Assembly: GCA_902790595.1 (NCBI GenBank)
Contig: CADASL010000004.1
Span: 124,001 to 188,000, forward strand
Reading direction: 5' to 3'
From: an uncultured Bacteroidales bacterium
GTDB lineage: Bacteria; Bacteroidota; Bacteroidia; Bacteroidales; SZUA-534
DNA: 64,000 nt
Shown: piece after piece, positions 16,994-26,015 of the stretch
How the letters are laid out: the number at the start of each line of letters is the position of its first letter
How positions within the stretch are numbered: the first letter of the stretch is position 1
Made by a program: the position numbers and the translations under genes
Notes under the pieces: model-generated
Seen by the model: the letters and a program-made list of their open reading frames with translations, nothing else
The model's database searches: none
Told to the model about the DNA's origin: nothing

Positions 16994-17959
16994 CTACACA
17001 ATTCCTTCCTGCAGAATGTCGTGAATGTGGATTACGCCTGCGTAGATGCCTTCTTTGAGTACAATAAGCTGTGTGATGTGGTTCTGCTCCATAATGTGGA
17101 AGGCATTCACAGCCATTGCGTTCTCGTCGATGGTCTTCGGGTTGACCGACATAATGTCCTGAGCCGTAAGGTTTTCAATTGTGCGGCCCGACACGAGCAT
17201 TCGCCGCAGGTCGCCGTCGGTGATGATGCCCAGCAGGCGGCCGTTGTCGGTGACGGCGGTGGCGCCAAGCCGCTTCGAGGTCATCTCAAGAATCACGCGG
17301 TTGATTGAGTCCGATGGGGCCACCTCAGGTTTCTCGTTGTTCAGGTAGAGGTCGCTCACGCGCATATAGAGTTTCTTGCCCAAGGCGCCGCCCGGGTGGT
17401 ATTTGGCAAAGTCGGAAGGCGAGAATCCGCGGCACTCAAGCAGCGCCACAGCCATTGCGTCGCCCATCACCAGCTGGGCCGTGGTACTCGACGTTGGCGC
17501 CAGATTGTTGGGGCACGCTTCGTGGGCGGCATACGCATTTATTATAATGTCGGCCTGCTGCGCCAGATACGATTGTGTGTCGCTCACCATTGCAATCATT
17601 TTGTTGCGGCGCATCTTCAGAATGGGCACCAGCACTTTGATTTCGGGTGTGTTTCCGCTTCGCGAAAGCAGCATCACAATGTCGTTGTCCTGAATCATAC
17701 CCAAATCGCCGTGGATGGCGTCGGCAGCGTGCATAAAGAGCGCCGGAGTGCCCGTTGAGTTCATTGTGGCCACAATCTTCTGCGCAATGATGGCGCTTTT
17801 GCCGATTCCGGTCACAACCAGCCGCCCCTTGCTTTTGAAAATCAGGCTTACGGCTTCGGCAAAATTGCTGTCAATCATATTTTTGAGATTGGCCACTGTG
17901 GCCGCTTCCTGCTCAATCACATCGGTTGCGATGGCTGTTATTTCGTCGTTTGTCTTCAT
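16994..17959 (-). CDS. kdsD: Arabinose 5-phosphate isomerase (KdsD/KpsF)
   Basis: Converts ribulose 5-phosphate to arabinose 5-phosphate, the first step toward KDO for lipopolysaccharide. I place the start at the ATG at 17959 (MKTNDEITAIATDV, 321 aa); the frame runs further upstream without support. A SIS domain occupies about residues 25-160, with VVTGIGKSAIIAQKI and SRSGNTPEI; two CBS domains follow, with GIITDGDLRRM in the first. Length and order are those of KdsD. It is divergent from recQ across about 220 bases. Confidence 0.94.
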   Translation of the reverse strand: MKTNDEITAIATDVIEQEAATVANLKNMIDSNFAEAVSLIFKSKGRLVVTGIGKSAIIAQKIVATMNSTGTPALFMHAADAIHGDLGMIQDNDIVMLLSRSGNTPEIKVLVPILKMRRNKMIAMVSDTQSYLAQQADIIINAYAAHEACPNNLAPTSSTTAQLVMGDAMAVALLECRGFSPSDFAKYHPGGALGKKLYMRVSDLYLNNEKPEVAPSDSINRVILEMTSKRLGATAVTDNGRLLGIITDGDLRRMLVSGRTIENLTAQDIMSVNPKTIDENAMAVNAFHIMEQNHITQLIVLKEGIYAGVIHIHDILQEGIV

Positions 17960-18039
17960 AATCACGTTTCTAATGTTTGCCGCCGCGCTGAATTTCAGGC
18001 GGTTCGGACGGTTTGGAAAAAACATTTCAAAAAAACACA

Positions 18040-18047
18040 CAAAAATA
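18040..18047 (-). promoter_or_regulatory. Candidate -7 box upstream of kdsD
   Basis: Minus strand TATTTTTG matches TAnnTTTG, about 80 bases before the kdsD ATG. The distance implies a long leader, so this is only a weak candidate. Confidence 0.3.
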
Positions 18048-18182
18048 TAAATGGACTCATAATTTTTACTAAATTTATTTTCGAGTTTGTAGGCGATTTT
18101 TCAAAATTCGCCGTTTAAAGAAATGTTAAAGGGGGAGTGGCTTAAAAACCCATTGCGGTTGGCGGGCCACCTTAAATGTTTG

Positions 18183-20357
18183 ATGATGGAACTGAAGGAT
18201 TATTTAAAACAGTACTTCGGCTTTGACACGTTCAAAGGCAATCAGGAGGCAATAATTGAGAATATTCTGGCCGGGCGCGACACCTTTGTGCTGATGCCCA
18301 CCGGCGGCGGCAAGTCGCTTTGTTACCAACTGCCGGCTATGTTGCAGGATGGCACCGCTATTGTCATCTCGCCGCTTATTGCTTTGATGAAAAACCAGGT
18401 GGACGCCATTCGCGGATTCAGCGAGGAGGACGGTATCGCTCATTTCCTCAACTCGTCGCTTTCAAAAGCCGAGATTCAGAGCGTGAAAGACGATATTCTG
18501 GCCCACAAGACCAAACTGCTCTATGTGGCGCCCGAATCGCTGGCCAAGGACGATAACATCCAGTTCCTGAAGCAGATAAAGATTTCGTTCTACGCCATCG
18601 ATGAGGCGCACTGTATCTCGGAGTGGGGCCACGATTTCCGCCCCGAGTACCGCAGCATCCGCTCGCGCGTTGACGAGATTGGCCGCGCGCCGATAATCGC
18701 GCTTACCGCCACCGCCACGCCAAAAGTGCAGAGCGATATTCAGAAAACGCTGGGAATGGTCGAGGCCGATGTGTTCAAATCGTCGTTCAACCGCCCCAAC
18801 CTTATATATGAGGTGCGCCCGAAACGCGATGTTACGAAGGAGATTATCAAATTCATAAAGGCCAATCCGGGCAAATCGGGCATTGTTTACTGCCTGAGCC
18901 GCAAGAAGGTTGAGGAGTTGGCCGAAACGCTGGTAATCAACGGAATAAAGGCTGCACCATATCACGCAGGACTTGAGTCGTCGGTGCGCTCGGCCAATCA
19001 GGACAAGTTTCTGATGGAGGAGATTGATGTGATTGTGGCCACCATCGCCTTTGGAATGGGTATCGACAAGCCCGATGTGCGCTTTGTCATACACCACGAT
19101 ATGCCGAAGAGCCTTGAGGGTTACTATCAGGAGACGGGCCGCGCCGGCCGCGACGGTGGCGAGGGACGCTGCATCGCCTTCTATTCTTATAAGGATATTC
19201 AGATGCTGGAGAAGTTTATGCAAGGCAAGCCGGTTGCCGAACAGGAGATTGGCCGCCATCTGCTTCTCGAAACGGTGTCGTACGCCGAGTCAGCTGTGTG
19301 CCGCCGCAAGCAGCTGCTGCACTACTTTGGCGAGGAATACACTCAGGACAACTGCGGCGCCTGCGACAACTGTCTGCATCCGCGCGAGACGTTCGAGGGC
19401 AAAGACAGCGTGGTGAAGGTTCTGAAAACCGTCATCGCCGTCAAGGAGTTCTTCAAGCCCGACCTTGTGGCCAACGTGCTCTGCGGTGTTGCCGACAGCA
19501 CCATCAAAGCATACAAATATAATACGATACCCGAGTTCGGTAGCGGCAAAGACCACGATGAGAAATACTGGCAAACCATTATCCGCCAGGCTCTTGTGGC
19601 CGATTTGCTTGGCAAGAACATCGAAAATTACGGCTCACTCACCGTCACGCCGCAGGGCTATGAGTTCCTGAAGAATCCGCACTCGTTCAAAATCGCCAAG
19701 GAGCGCGATTATGAGCAGGAGGGAGGCGACGACTCGGGCGAGGGCGGCGGCGCAATGGTGGCTGCCGACCAGACGCTCTTCACAATGTTATGCGATTTGC
19801 GCAAAGACATTGCCAAAAAGCGCGGTCTGCCGCCGTACATCATCTTCCAAGACCCGGCTTTGCAGGATATGACCATCCATTACCCGATGACGCTTCAGGA
19901 GCTGGGCAATATTCCGGGTGTGGGGCAGGCCAAGGCGATGAAGTTCGGCCAACCATTCTGCGACTTGATTAGCAAATATGTGAAGGAGAATGAGATAGAG
20001 CGTCCAATTGACCTCGTGGTGAAGACCACTGGCAACAACTCGGGAATGAAACTCTATATTGTCCAAAGCATCGACCGCAAACTCGGACTCGATGTGATTG
20101 CTGATGGCAAGGGGTTGGAAATGAGTGAGTTGCTGACCGAGATGGAGAAAATCGTCAACTCGGGCACAAAACTCAACATCGATTACTACATCGACGAGGT
20201 GATTGACGAGGATTGCCAGGATGAAATCTACGACTATTTCCGTGAGGCTGATTCCGACTCTATCGAGGAGGCCATCAAGGAACTTGGCGAGGACGACTAC
20301 ACCGAGGAGGAAATCCGCCTGATGAGGATTAAATTCATCTGCAACGAGGCGTATTGA
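18183..20357 (+). CDS. recQ: ATP-dependent DNA helicase RecQ
   Basis: 3'-5' DNA helicase for recombination and repair of stalled forks. I place the start at the paired ATGs 18183/18186 (MMELKDYLKQYFG, 724 aa); the frame extends 60 bases further upstream without support. Walker A is MPTGGGKSLCYQ, the DEAH box is AIDEAHCISEWGHDFRPEY, motif III is LTATATPKV and motif VI is QETGRAGRDG. The RecQ zinc site follows (CRRKQLL...CGACDNC), then an RQC winged helix and a C-terminal HRDC domain with IPGVGQAKAMKFG. A long acidic C-terminal extension ends the protein. A terminator follows. Confidence 0.96.
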   Translation: MMELKDYLKQYFGFDTFKGNQEAIIENILAGRDTFVLMPTGGGKSLCYQLPAMLQDGTAIVISPLIALMKNQVDAIRGFSEEDGIAHFLNSSLSKAEIQSVKDDILAHKTKLLYVAPESLAKDDNIQFLKQIKISFYAIDEAHCISEWGHDFRPEYRSIRSRVDEIGRAPIIALTATATPKVQSDIQKTLGMVEADVFKSSFNRPNLIYEVRPKRDVTKEIIKFIKANPGKSGIVYCLSRKKVEELAETLVINGIKAAPYHAGLESSVRSANQDKFLMEEIDVIVATIAFGMGIDKPDVRFVIHHDMPKSLEGYYQETGRAGRDGGEGRCIAFYSYKDIQMLEKFMQGKPVAEQEIGRHLLLETVSYAESAVCRRKQLLHYFGEEYTQDNCGACDNCLHPRETFEGKDSVVKVLKTVIAVKEFFKPDLVANVLCGVADSTIKAYKYNTIPEFGSGKDHDEKYWQTIIRQALVADLLGKNIENYGSLTVTPQGYEFLKNPHSFKIAKERDYEQEGGDDSGEGGGAMVAADQTLFTMLCDLRKDIAKKRGLPPYIIFQDPALQDMTIHYPMTLQELGNIPGVGQAKAMKFGQPFCDLISKYVKENEIERPIDLVVKTTGNNSGMKLYIVQSIDRKLGLDVIADGKGLEMSELLTEMEKIVNSGTKLNIDYYIDEVIDEDCQDEIYDYFREADSDSIEEAIKELGEDDYTEEEIRLMRIKFICNEAY

Positions 20358-20376
20358 TTTGTTTTTGAACAATATG

Positions 20377-20404
20377 GAGCCGGGAGCAATTCCGGCTCTT
20401 TTTG
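20377..20404 (+). terminator. Terminator after recQ
   Basis: Stem GAGCCGG / CCGGCTC around an 8-base loop, followed by TTTTTG. Confidence 0.85.
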
Positions 20405-20504
20405 TTTGCACAAGCATTGGCTGTTCCCGGTATCGCAAAAAAACTTCCTCCGCCACAATTTGGCGCATCTTTTCCTATATTTACACCAATAAAAAATTAC
20501 AACT

Positions 20505-21440
20505 ATGAATAACAATCGTGGCCAGGCCACTTTCAGCAAGTATGCGTGGGTGCTCGACACCATTTATCAGGCACGGAGCATCTCGTTTAAAGACCTGAAT
20601 GCTAAATGGATGGACGCCGATATCAGTGGCGGTGAAAGCCTTCCGAAACGTACATTCGACAATTGGAAGGATGAGATTGCCGACATATTCGGCATCGACA
20701 TTGTCAACGAAAATTGCGGCAAGTATCGCTATTACATTGAAAACGAGGATGATTTGGAGGGTGATAATCTGCGGCAGTGGCTTTACAAGACGTTCAGCAT
20801 CGGCAACACGCTGTCGAACTGCCAGAGCATCAAAGACCGCATTGTGCTTGAGCCGGTGCCGTCGGGGCGTGAGTTTCTGCAGCCGATTGTGGATGCGATG
20901 AAGCAGAACCGCGTGCTGAATATGACCTACCAAAGTTATTGGCGCGACGAGGAGAGTAATTTTGATGTCAAGCCGTTCTTTATCAAGCTTTTCCGTCAGC
21001 GGTGGTATTTGGTTGGGCAAGGCACAGCCCCGTCTTTTTCGTCAAAGCCCCCGATGATTTACTCGCTCGACCGCATTCGCAAGCTGCACAAGACCGAACA
21101 AACGTTCGAGATGCCAGAAAACGCCGATGCCAAGCAGTATTTCAAAGGTTGCTTCGGCATTATTGCGGGCGACGGAACCAAGATTATGAACATCAAGCTG
21201 AAGGTGACGGCCAGCCAGTCGAACTACCTGCGCGACCTGCCGCTGCACCAGTCGCAAACGGAGGTGGAGCGCACCGACGAATACAGCATTTTCACCCTGC
21301 GCCTGCGCCCCACCTACGATTTTGTGCAGGAGCTGTTCCACAATATCGATAATGTTGAGGTGCTTGAGCCTGAGAGCCTTCGCAACGATGTAGCGGCAAT
21401 GATTAGTCGGATGCACGAAACATATAACAAACAGAAATAA
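20505..21440 (+). CDS. WYL-domain transcriptional regulator
   Basis: A 311-residue regulator. The N-terminal ~100 residues look like a helix-turn-helix DNA-binding region (KYAWVLDTIYQARSISFKDLNAKW...LPKRTFDNWKDEIADIFG); the middle holds a WYL domain with MTYQSYW, a QRWYLVGQG segment and IYSLDRIRKL, followed by a C-terminal WCX-like region. WYL proteins sense ligands, possibly nucleotides or nucleic acid, and often control defence or DNA-damage genes. It reads toward the AAA+ ATPase gene but is separated from it by a terminator and ~300 bases, so they are not one transcript. Its target is not evident. Confidence 0.88.
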   Translation: MNNNRGQATFSKYAWVLDTIYQARSISFKDLNAKWMDADISGGESLPKRTFDNWKDEIADIFGIDIVNENCGKYRYYIENEDDLEGDNLRQWLYKTFSIGNTLSNCQSIKDRIVLEPVPSGREFLQPIVDAMKQNRVLNMTYQSYWRDEESNFDVKPFFIKLFRQRWYLVGQGTAPSFSSKPPMIYSLDRIRKLHKTEQTFEMPENADAKQYFKGCFGIIAGDGTKIMNIKLKVTASQSNYLRDLPLHQSQTEVERTDEYSIFTLRLRPTYDFVQELFHNIDNVEVLEPESLRNDVAAMISRMHETYNKQK

Positions 21441-21472
21441 AAAGAATTACAGCATTTCATTTGTAGCAAATC

Positions 21473-21512
21473 AACTCGCTATGCATAATAAATGTGTGGC
21501 GAGTTTTTTTTG
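21473..21512 (+). terminator. Terminator after the WYL gene
   Basis: Arms AACTCGC and GCGAGTT enclose a ~20-base loop and are followed by a long T run. The loop is large, but arms and T tract are clear. Confidence 0.7.
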
Positions 21513-21600
21513 TGTGCCCTTGCGGGCGGAAATATTCAAAAAATATGATTTAAAAATTTAGGAATCAATGCTATAATGGATTTTGTTTGAAATCATCGCC

Positions 21601-21628
21601 GTAGAGACGTCGCGCGCAACATCTCTAC
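21601..21628. repeat. Palindromic intergenic repeat
   Basis: GTAGAGA and TCTCTAC arms around a GC-rich core. Same family as the palindromes at 7889, 14747, 27550, 56433 and 56489. Confidence 0.7.
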
Positions 21629-21660
21629 AATCATCACATTTTCAATTAGATATAAGATTT

Positions 21661-21717
21661 TCAAAAATCACCCAAACGTCTGCTGCAATCTCGCGTAGGT
21701 TCCGCTTTTTATTGCAA
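21661..21717 (+). repeat. 57-bp direct repeat, copy A, before the AAA+ gene
   Basis: Aligns without gaps to 23479-23535 with 15 mismatches in 57 positions. The shared core is GCAATCTCGCG, then TTTT and TTGCAA. This copy ends 20 bases before the AAA+ ATG. Confidence 0.75.
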
Positions 21718-21737
21718 AAAATTTTAAAACGATAAGA

Positions 21738-23408
21738 ATGAATGCAGAGAACCAAAAGTCGGCAGAGCAAATGGATTTGCTCACGGCAGTAGAAAACATT
21801 GACAATTTGGCGGCAAAGTCGGTGCTGAACGACGAGTTTTTCGACACTGTGGCGCCGTTTGCCAATTACATTTCGGAGATGATTGGCATCAACCGCGAGC
21901 AGAGCGTGATGTTGGCGCTGCTCATCAGTCACAGCGACGATGGCTGTGTATCGATGAAGGAGTTGAGTGACAGCCTCGATTGCAGCACGGCGCGCCTTCT
22001 GCGGTACACAAACTATATCGACGAGCTCGAAAAGCTTGGAATTGTAATGCAAATTCGTCCGCGGTTACGTGACTTCCGCGGCGGCCGCAACTGCTATCGG
22101 ATTCAGCAAGAGATAATCGACGCTTTCAAGCGGAACGAGAAATATGTGCCGCGCAACCTGTCGGGGCTCAACTGCAACGAGCTTTTCGACGAGTTCGACA
22201 CCGTTTTCGAGATGCGCAGCGATGATGAGCTGACCTACGACATCACTGTCGAAAGAATCGAACATCTGCTCGAATGTAATAAAAACTTGCAATTTGTCAG
22301 CAAGTTACGCAGTTATGAACTCAAACCCGAAGACGAGATTCTGCTGATTCTGTTTGCGTGTATATTTGCGAACAAGCGAAACGAAAATGTTGTATGTCAC
22401 GACTTTGCCTTCCTTTACGAGCGCATCAAGTTTAATCAGATAAAATCGGCTTTGCAGCGCGACGCGCACCCGCTACTCGACAAGAAACTGATAGAGTTCA
22501 CCAACAACGACGGGTTCATCAACAACGAGGCTTACTGCCTGACAAAAAAGACGAAAGACGAGCTGTTGAGCGAGATGAACATTGTCCGCCGTAACGCACG
22601 GAGCCGCAACGATGTGATAAAAACCGAGGACATCAAGGCTAAAAATCTGTTTTTCAGCGAAAAGGTGAGCAAACGGGTTGACGAGTTGGGCAGTTTGATG
22701 GAAAACAGCCAATATGAGCAGATTCGCAAGCGATTGGAGGACGAGAAATTCCGCTGCGGCTTTGCCTGCCTGTTCTACGGCGCGCCTGGCACGGGCAAGA
22801 CCGAAACGGCGCTACAGCTTGCCCGCCGCACCGGCCGCGATGTTATGCAGGTGAACATTGCAAGGATAAAAAGTATGTGGGTTGGCGAGAGCGAGAAGAA
22901 CCTGAAGCGCGTGTTCGACGAGTACCGCGAGAAGGTGAAGGAGTGCGATGTGGCGCCCATTCTGCTCTTCAACGAGGCCGATGCCATTATCGGGAAGCGG
23001 GCCGAAAATGCCGAACGCTCGGTTGATAAAATGTACCATACAATGCAGAATATTCTGCTTCAGGAGATGGAGACGTTGGACGGCATAATGATTGCCACCA
23101 CCAACCTGGCGCAAAGCTTCGACCGCGCCTTCGAGCGCCGATTCCTCTATAAAATCAAGTTCGACAAGCCCACCGTGGAGGCGCGGATGAGCATTTGGCG
23201 CGAGATGATTCCGGCCTTGACCGACGACGATGCTCGCACACTATCAGGCAAATACGAGTTTAGCGGTGGCCAAATTGAGAACATTGCCCGACGCCACGCC
23301 ATTGGCAAAATCCTGCACGGCGAATCGGAAAACCTGCTCAACGAGCTGCTCGGCTATTGCGACGACGAGAAGATTGAAACCAAAGAGAAGAAGGCGATTG
23401 GGTTTTGA
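21738..23408 (+). CDS. AAA+ ATPase with N-terminal winged-helix-like region
   Basis: A 556-residue ATPase. About residues 1-270 are helical and resemble a winged-helix adaptor (SMKELSDSLDCSTARLLRY near 72-90). The AAA+ module has Walker A GAPGTGKT at 348-355 and Walker B ILLFNEAD at 408-415, where the usual Asp before the catalytic Glu is Asn. Sensor 1 is IATTN (452-456), and an arginine finger is likely in FDRAFERRF. The module resembles classical AAA proteins such as those acting on protein complexes or membranes. There is no membrane segment. The gene lies between two 57-bp direct repeats, with a WYL regulator before it and a broken RhuM gene after. No specific function can be assigned. 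Confidence 0.88.
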   Translation: MNAENQKSAEQMDLLTAVENIDNLAAKSVLNDEFFDTVAPFANYISEMIGINREQSVMLALLISHSDDGCVSMKELSDSLDCSTARLLRYTNYIDELEKLGIVMQIRPRLRDFRGGRNCYRIQQEIIDAFKRNEKYVPRNLSGLNCNELFDEFDTVFEMRSDDELTYDITVERIEHLLECNKNLQFVSKLRSYELKPEDEILLILFACIFANKRNENVVCHDFAFLYERIKFNQIKSALQRDAHPLLDKKLIEFTNNDGFINNEAYCLTKKTKDELLSEMNIVRRNARSRNDVIKTEDIKAKNLFFSEKVSKRVDELGSLMENSQYEQIRKRLEDEKFRCGFACLFYGAPGTGKTETALQLARRTGRDVMQVNIARIKSMWVGESEKNLKRVFDEYREKVKECDVAPILLFNEADAIIGKRAENAERSVDKMYHTMQNILLQEMETLDGIMIATTNLAQSFDRAFERRFLYKIKFDKPTVEARMSIWREMIPALTDDDARTLSGKYEFSGGQIENIARRHAIGKILHGESENLLNELLGYCDDEKIETKEKKAIGF

Positions 23409-23478
23409 TTTTTTTTCAGTTACGCAAAAAGGCCGCGCAGTGGGTGTTTTCTTTTGCAGCGTCGAAAAATCAAAAAAC

Positions 23479-23535
23479 TCAAAAATTCTCAAAACCTGCG
23501 CAGCAATCTCGCGCACCTTGCGGTTTTCTTTGCAA
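23479..23535 (+). repeat. 57-bp direct repeat, copy B, after the AAA+ gene
   Basis: Partner of 21661-21717. It begins 70 bases after the AAA+ stop and ends 78 bases before the RhuM-family ATG. Confidence 0.75.
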
Positions 23536-23575
23536 CGTTTTAAGTAATGACGGCGAAGAATAAAAGCAGAAAAAC

Positions 23576-23583
23576 TATATTTG
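23576..23583 (+). promoter_or_regulatory. Candidate -7 box for the RhuM-family gene
   Basis: TATATTTG, an exact TAnnTTTG match, 30 bases before the ATG at 23614. A -33 TTTG is not visible at 19-21 bases. Confidence 0.45.
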
Positions 23584-23613
23584 TGATGAAAATGCTACAA
23601 TGAAGTCGGAAGA

Positions 23614-24138
23614 ATGACAGATTCCAGCGAAATAGTACTCTACCAGCCTGACGATGCTGTGAAACTCGAAGTACGGCTCGAGGATGAGACCGTATGGCTT
23701 AACCGAAATCAGATAGCAGCATTGTTCGGACGCGATGTCAAAACAATTGGCAAGCATATTGCTAACGCACTTGCAGAAGAGTTGGCTGAAATTCCAACTG
23801 TCGCAAATTTTGCGACAGTTCAAATTGAAGGCGGAAGAGAGGTAAAACGCAATGTTGAATATTACAATCTTGATATGATATTGTCGGTTGGCTATCGCGT
23901 AAAGTCGCAGCAAGGTGTGTTATTCCGCCAATGGGCGAACCGCGTGCTGAAAGACTATCTGCTGAAAGGTTACGCCATAAACCAGCGTAGTGTTTTCACA
24001 AAATCGCACGACCGTTTCCTGATTATCGACGATGATGTTTACCACATTGGCGCGTCAATCAAAGATTTGGGCAAACGGAGGTTCGCATTCTGCAAGATGC
24101 AAGTGTCGGGCAGCGAGATTTTAGGGAGACTTAATTAA
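23614..24138 (+). CDS. RhuM-family protein with internal in-frame deletion
   Basis: Predicted DNA-binding protein of the Bacteroidota RhuM group. Residues 1-125 are the conserved N-terminal part (LEVRLEDETVWLNRNQIAALFG, YNLDMILSVGYRV, FRQWANRVLKDYLLKGYAINQR). Directly after residue 125 the sequence jumps to VFTKSHDRFLIIDDDVYHIGAS and DLGKRRFAF, which in full-length relatives is the C-terminal part containing a phospholipase-D-like HDRFLIID element. The roughly 150 residues that normally lie between are absent. The frame is kept across the junction near base 23989, giving 174 residues against about 320-340 expected. The protein may be inactive. Another RhuM-family gene lies at the right edge of the window. 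Confidence 0.8.
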   Translation: MTDSSEIVLYQPDDAVKLEVRLEDETVWLNRNQIAALFGRDVKTIGKHIANALAEELAEIPTVANFATVQIEGGREVKRNVEYYNLDMILSVGYRVKSQQGVLFRQWANRVLKDYLLKGYAINQRSVFTKSHDRFLIIDDDVYHIGASIKDLGKRRFAFCKMQVSGSEILGRLN

Positions 24139-24209
24139 GTGCCGCGCAATAATTGAAATCAATGAAAGAATAAACTCTGTGCTCCCGGAGTCTCTATGAG
24201 AGAAAAAAG

Positions 24210-24248
24210 AAAAAGCGGAAATCCCCAAGCGAGGGAAATCCTCTTTTT
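24210..24248 (+). terminator. Hairpin after the RhuM-family gene
   Basis: Arms of 15 bases (AAAAAGCGGAAATCC and GGAAATCCTCTTTTT) pair with three mismatches and end in T5. A plausible bidirectional terminator. Confidence 0.55.
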
Positions 24249-24257
24249 CATCTGTGT

Positions 24258-24276
24258 AAATCAGTGTTTTCTGTGT
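24258..24276 (+). repeat. 19-bp repeat downstream of RhuM-family gene
   Basis: AAATCAGTGTTTTCTGTGT; the exact reverse complement is at 63619-63637, also on the 3' side of a RhuM-family gene. Confidence 0.8.
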
Positions 24277-24313
24277 TCCCGATAACTATTGGGGCTGCGC
24301 GAAAACGGCCGCA

Positions 24314-24348
24314 AACAAAAAACGGGGATTAGAAACTCCAATCCCCGC
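24314..24348 (-). terminator. Terminator after guaB
   Basis: Minus strand: CGGGGATT / AATCCCCG stem with a 9-base loop, followed by TTTTTTG. Confidence 0.88.
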
Positions 24349-24369
24349 TTTAAATATCAGATTATCAAA

Positions 24370-25863
24370 TCAATTCTGGTCCTTCAGAATCACATCGTGT
24401 GCGCCGCCCTCAATGATTGATGTCGATGAAACGACGGTGATTTTTGCATTCTGCTGCAACTCTTTGATTGACAGCGAACCGCAGCTGCACATTGTGGCGC
24501 GGATTTTGCCCAAAGTGAGTGCCAGGTTGTCCTTCATCTTGCCGGCGTAAGGCACGTAGCTGTCAACGCCTTCCTCGAACTTCAGAGCTGCGGCGCCGCC
24601 CATATCGTAGCGCTGCCAATTCTTTGCGCGGTTCGAACCCTCGCCCCAGTATTCCTTCACAATGCGGTTGCCGATGGTGAGTTTCTTGGTCGGCGACTCG
24701 TCGAAGCGGGCAAAGTAGCGGCCCATCATCAGGAAGTCGGCGCCCATTGCCAGAGCCAGCACCATATGGTAGTCTTGCACAATGCCGCCATCGGAGCAGA
24801 TTGGAATGTAGATTCCTGTTTTCTTGAAGTAATCGTCGCGAGCGGCTGCCACATCCATCACAGCAGTGGCCTGACCGCGGCCGATGCCCTTCTGCTCACG
24901 AGTGATGCAGATTGAGCCACCGCCAATACCAATCTTAATGAAATCGGCGCCTGCGGCAACCAGGTAGTCAAAACCTTCTTTATCAACAATATTGCCAGCG
25001 CCAACCTTAACCTTGTCGCCGTATTTTGCCTTAATCCACTTCAGTGTCTCAAGTTGCCATTCCGAGTATCCGTCCGACGAGTCGATGCAGAGCACATCGG
25101 CGCCCGCCTCAACCAGTGCCGGAACGCGCTGCTCATAGTCGCGAGTGTTGATGCCGGCGCCCACAAGCAGTTTCTTGTTCGAGTCCGACAGTTCGTTCGG
25201 GTTCTCGTGGTGGCTGTCGTGGTCCTTGCGGAAGACGAAGTACATAAGTTTTTGATTCTCATCGATAATAGGCAGAGTGTTGAGTTTGTTGTCCCAGATG
25301 AGTTGGTTGGCGTCGCTCAACGAGATGCCCAGTTTGCCGACAGTCAGTTTGTCGAACGGCGTCATATGCTGCGCCACCTTGTCGTTCAGGTCGTCCTTGT
25401 CGGTGCGGTAGTCGCGGCTCGTAATCATACCCAGCAGGCGCCCGTTGGGCGTTCCGTCGTCGGTCACGCCGATGGTTGAGTGTCCGGTGCGCTGAATCAG
25501 GTCGAGCACGTCGTAGAGCGTGTTGTCGGGTTTCACGTTCGAGTCGCTGGTAACGAAACCGGCTTTGAATTTCTTGACGCGGCGAACCATATCAGCCTGT
25601 GACTCAATGGGCTGCGAGCCGAATATGAACGACAGGCCGCCGTTGCGCGCAAGCTCGATTGCCAGGCCCGAGTCGGAAACCGACTGCATAATGGCCGACA
25701 CAAACGGAATGTTCAGGTTGATGGCCGACTCTTCGCCCTTCTTGAATTTCACAAGCGGCGTGCGGAGCGACACGTTTGTGGGAATGCACTGTTTGGTTGT
25801 GAGTCCCGGAATCAGCAGAAACTCGCCAAATGTTCTTGATACGTCGTTGAAAATCTTTGCCAT
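24370..25863 (-). CDS. guaB: Inosine 5'-monophosphate dehydrogenase
   Basis: Oxidises IMP to XMP with NAD, the committing step to GMP. I place the start at the ATG at 25863 ([15 protein letters not shown], 497 aa); the frame extends upstream without support. The TIM barrel is split by two CBS domains at about residues 105-215. The catalytic cysteine is Cys319 in [11 protein letters not shown], with the IMP-binding GAGN at 288-291, CSDGGI further on, and a flap containing WQRYDMGG. The N-terminus differs from the common MDGLTYDDVLLIP type, so this belongs to a divergent IMPDH subgroup. A terminator follows. Confidence 0.93.
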   Translation of the reverse strand: MAKIFNDVSRTFGEFLLIPGLTTKQCIPTNVSLRTPLVKFKKGEESAINLNIPFVSAIMQSVSDSGLAIELARNGGLSFIFGSQPIESQADMVRRVKKFKAGFVTSDSNVKPDNTLYDVLDLIQRTGHSTIGVTDDGTPNGRLLGMITSRDYRTDKDDLNDKVAQHMTPFDKLTVGKLGISLSDANQLIWDNKLNTLPIIDENQKLMYFVFRKDHDSHHENPNELSDSNKKLLVGAGINTRDYEQRVPALVEAGADVLCIDSSDGYSEWQLETLKWIKAKYGDKVKVGAGNIVDKEGFDYLVAAGADFIKIGIGGGSICITREQKGIGRGQATAVMDVAAARDDYFKKTGIYIPICSDGGIVQDYHMVLALAMGADFLMMGRYFARFDESPTKKLTIGNRIVKEYWGEGSNRAKNWQRYDMGGAAALKFEEGVDSYVPYAGKMKDNLALTLGKIRATMCSCGSLSIKELQQNAKITVVSSTSIIEGGAHDVILKDQN

Positions 25864-25965
25864 TTTTGTTGCGTTTTTCGGAATAAAAAAAATTTTGCAA
25901 TGATACGGAATTTGGTTGGTTCTGATAGCCGTCGGCGCGGATTTTTTTCGGCAAAAAGGCAACTG

Positions 25966-25995
25966 TTTGCTAATCCGCACAAAATGGTAATTTTG
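25966..25995 (+). promoter_or_regulatory. Candidate promoter for the AT-rich outer-membrane gene
   Basis: TTTG at 25966-25969, 18 bases, then TAATTTTG at 25988-25995. Close to the Bacteroidota TTTG / TAnnTTTG pair and 20 bases before the ATG at 26016. Confidence 0.6.
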
Positions 25996-26015
25996 TAAAA
26001 AAAGAAATTTTGATT

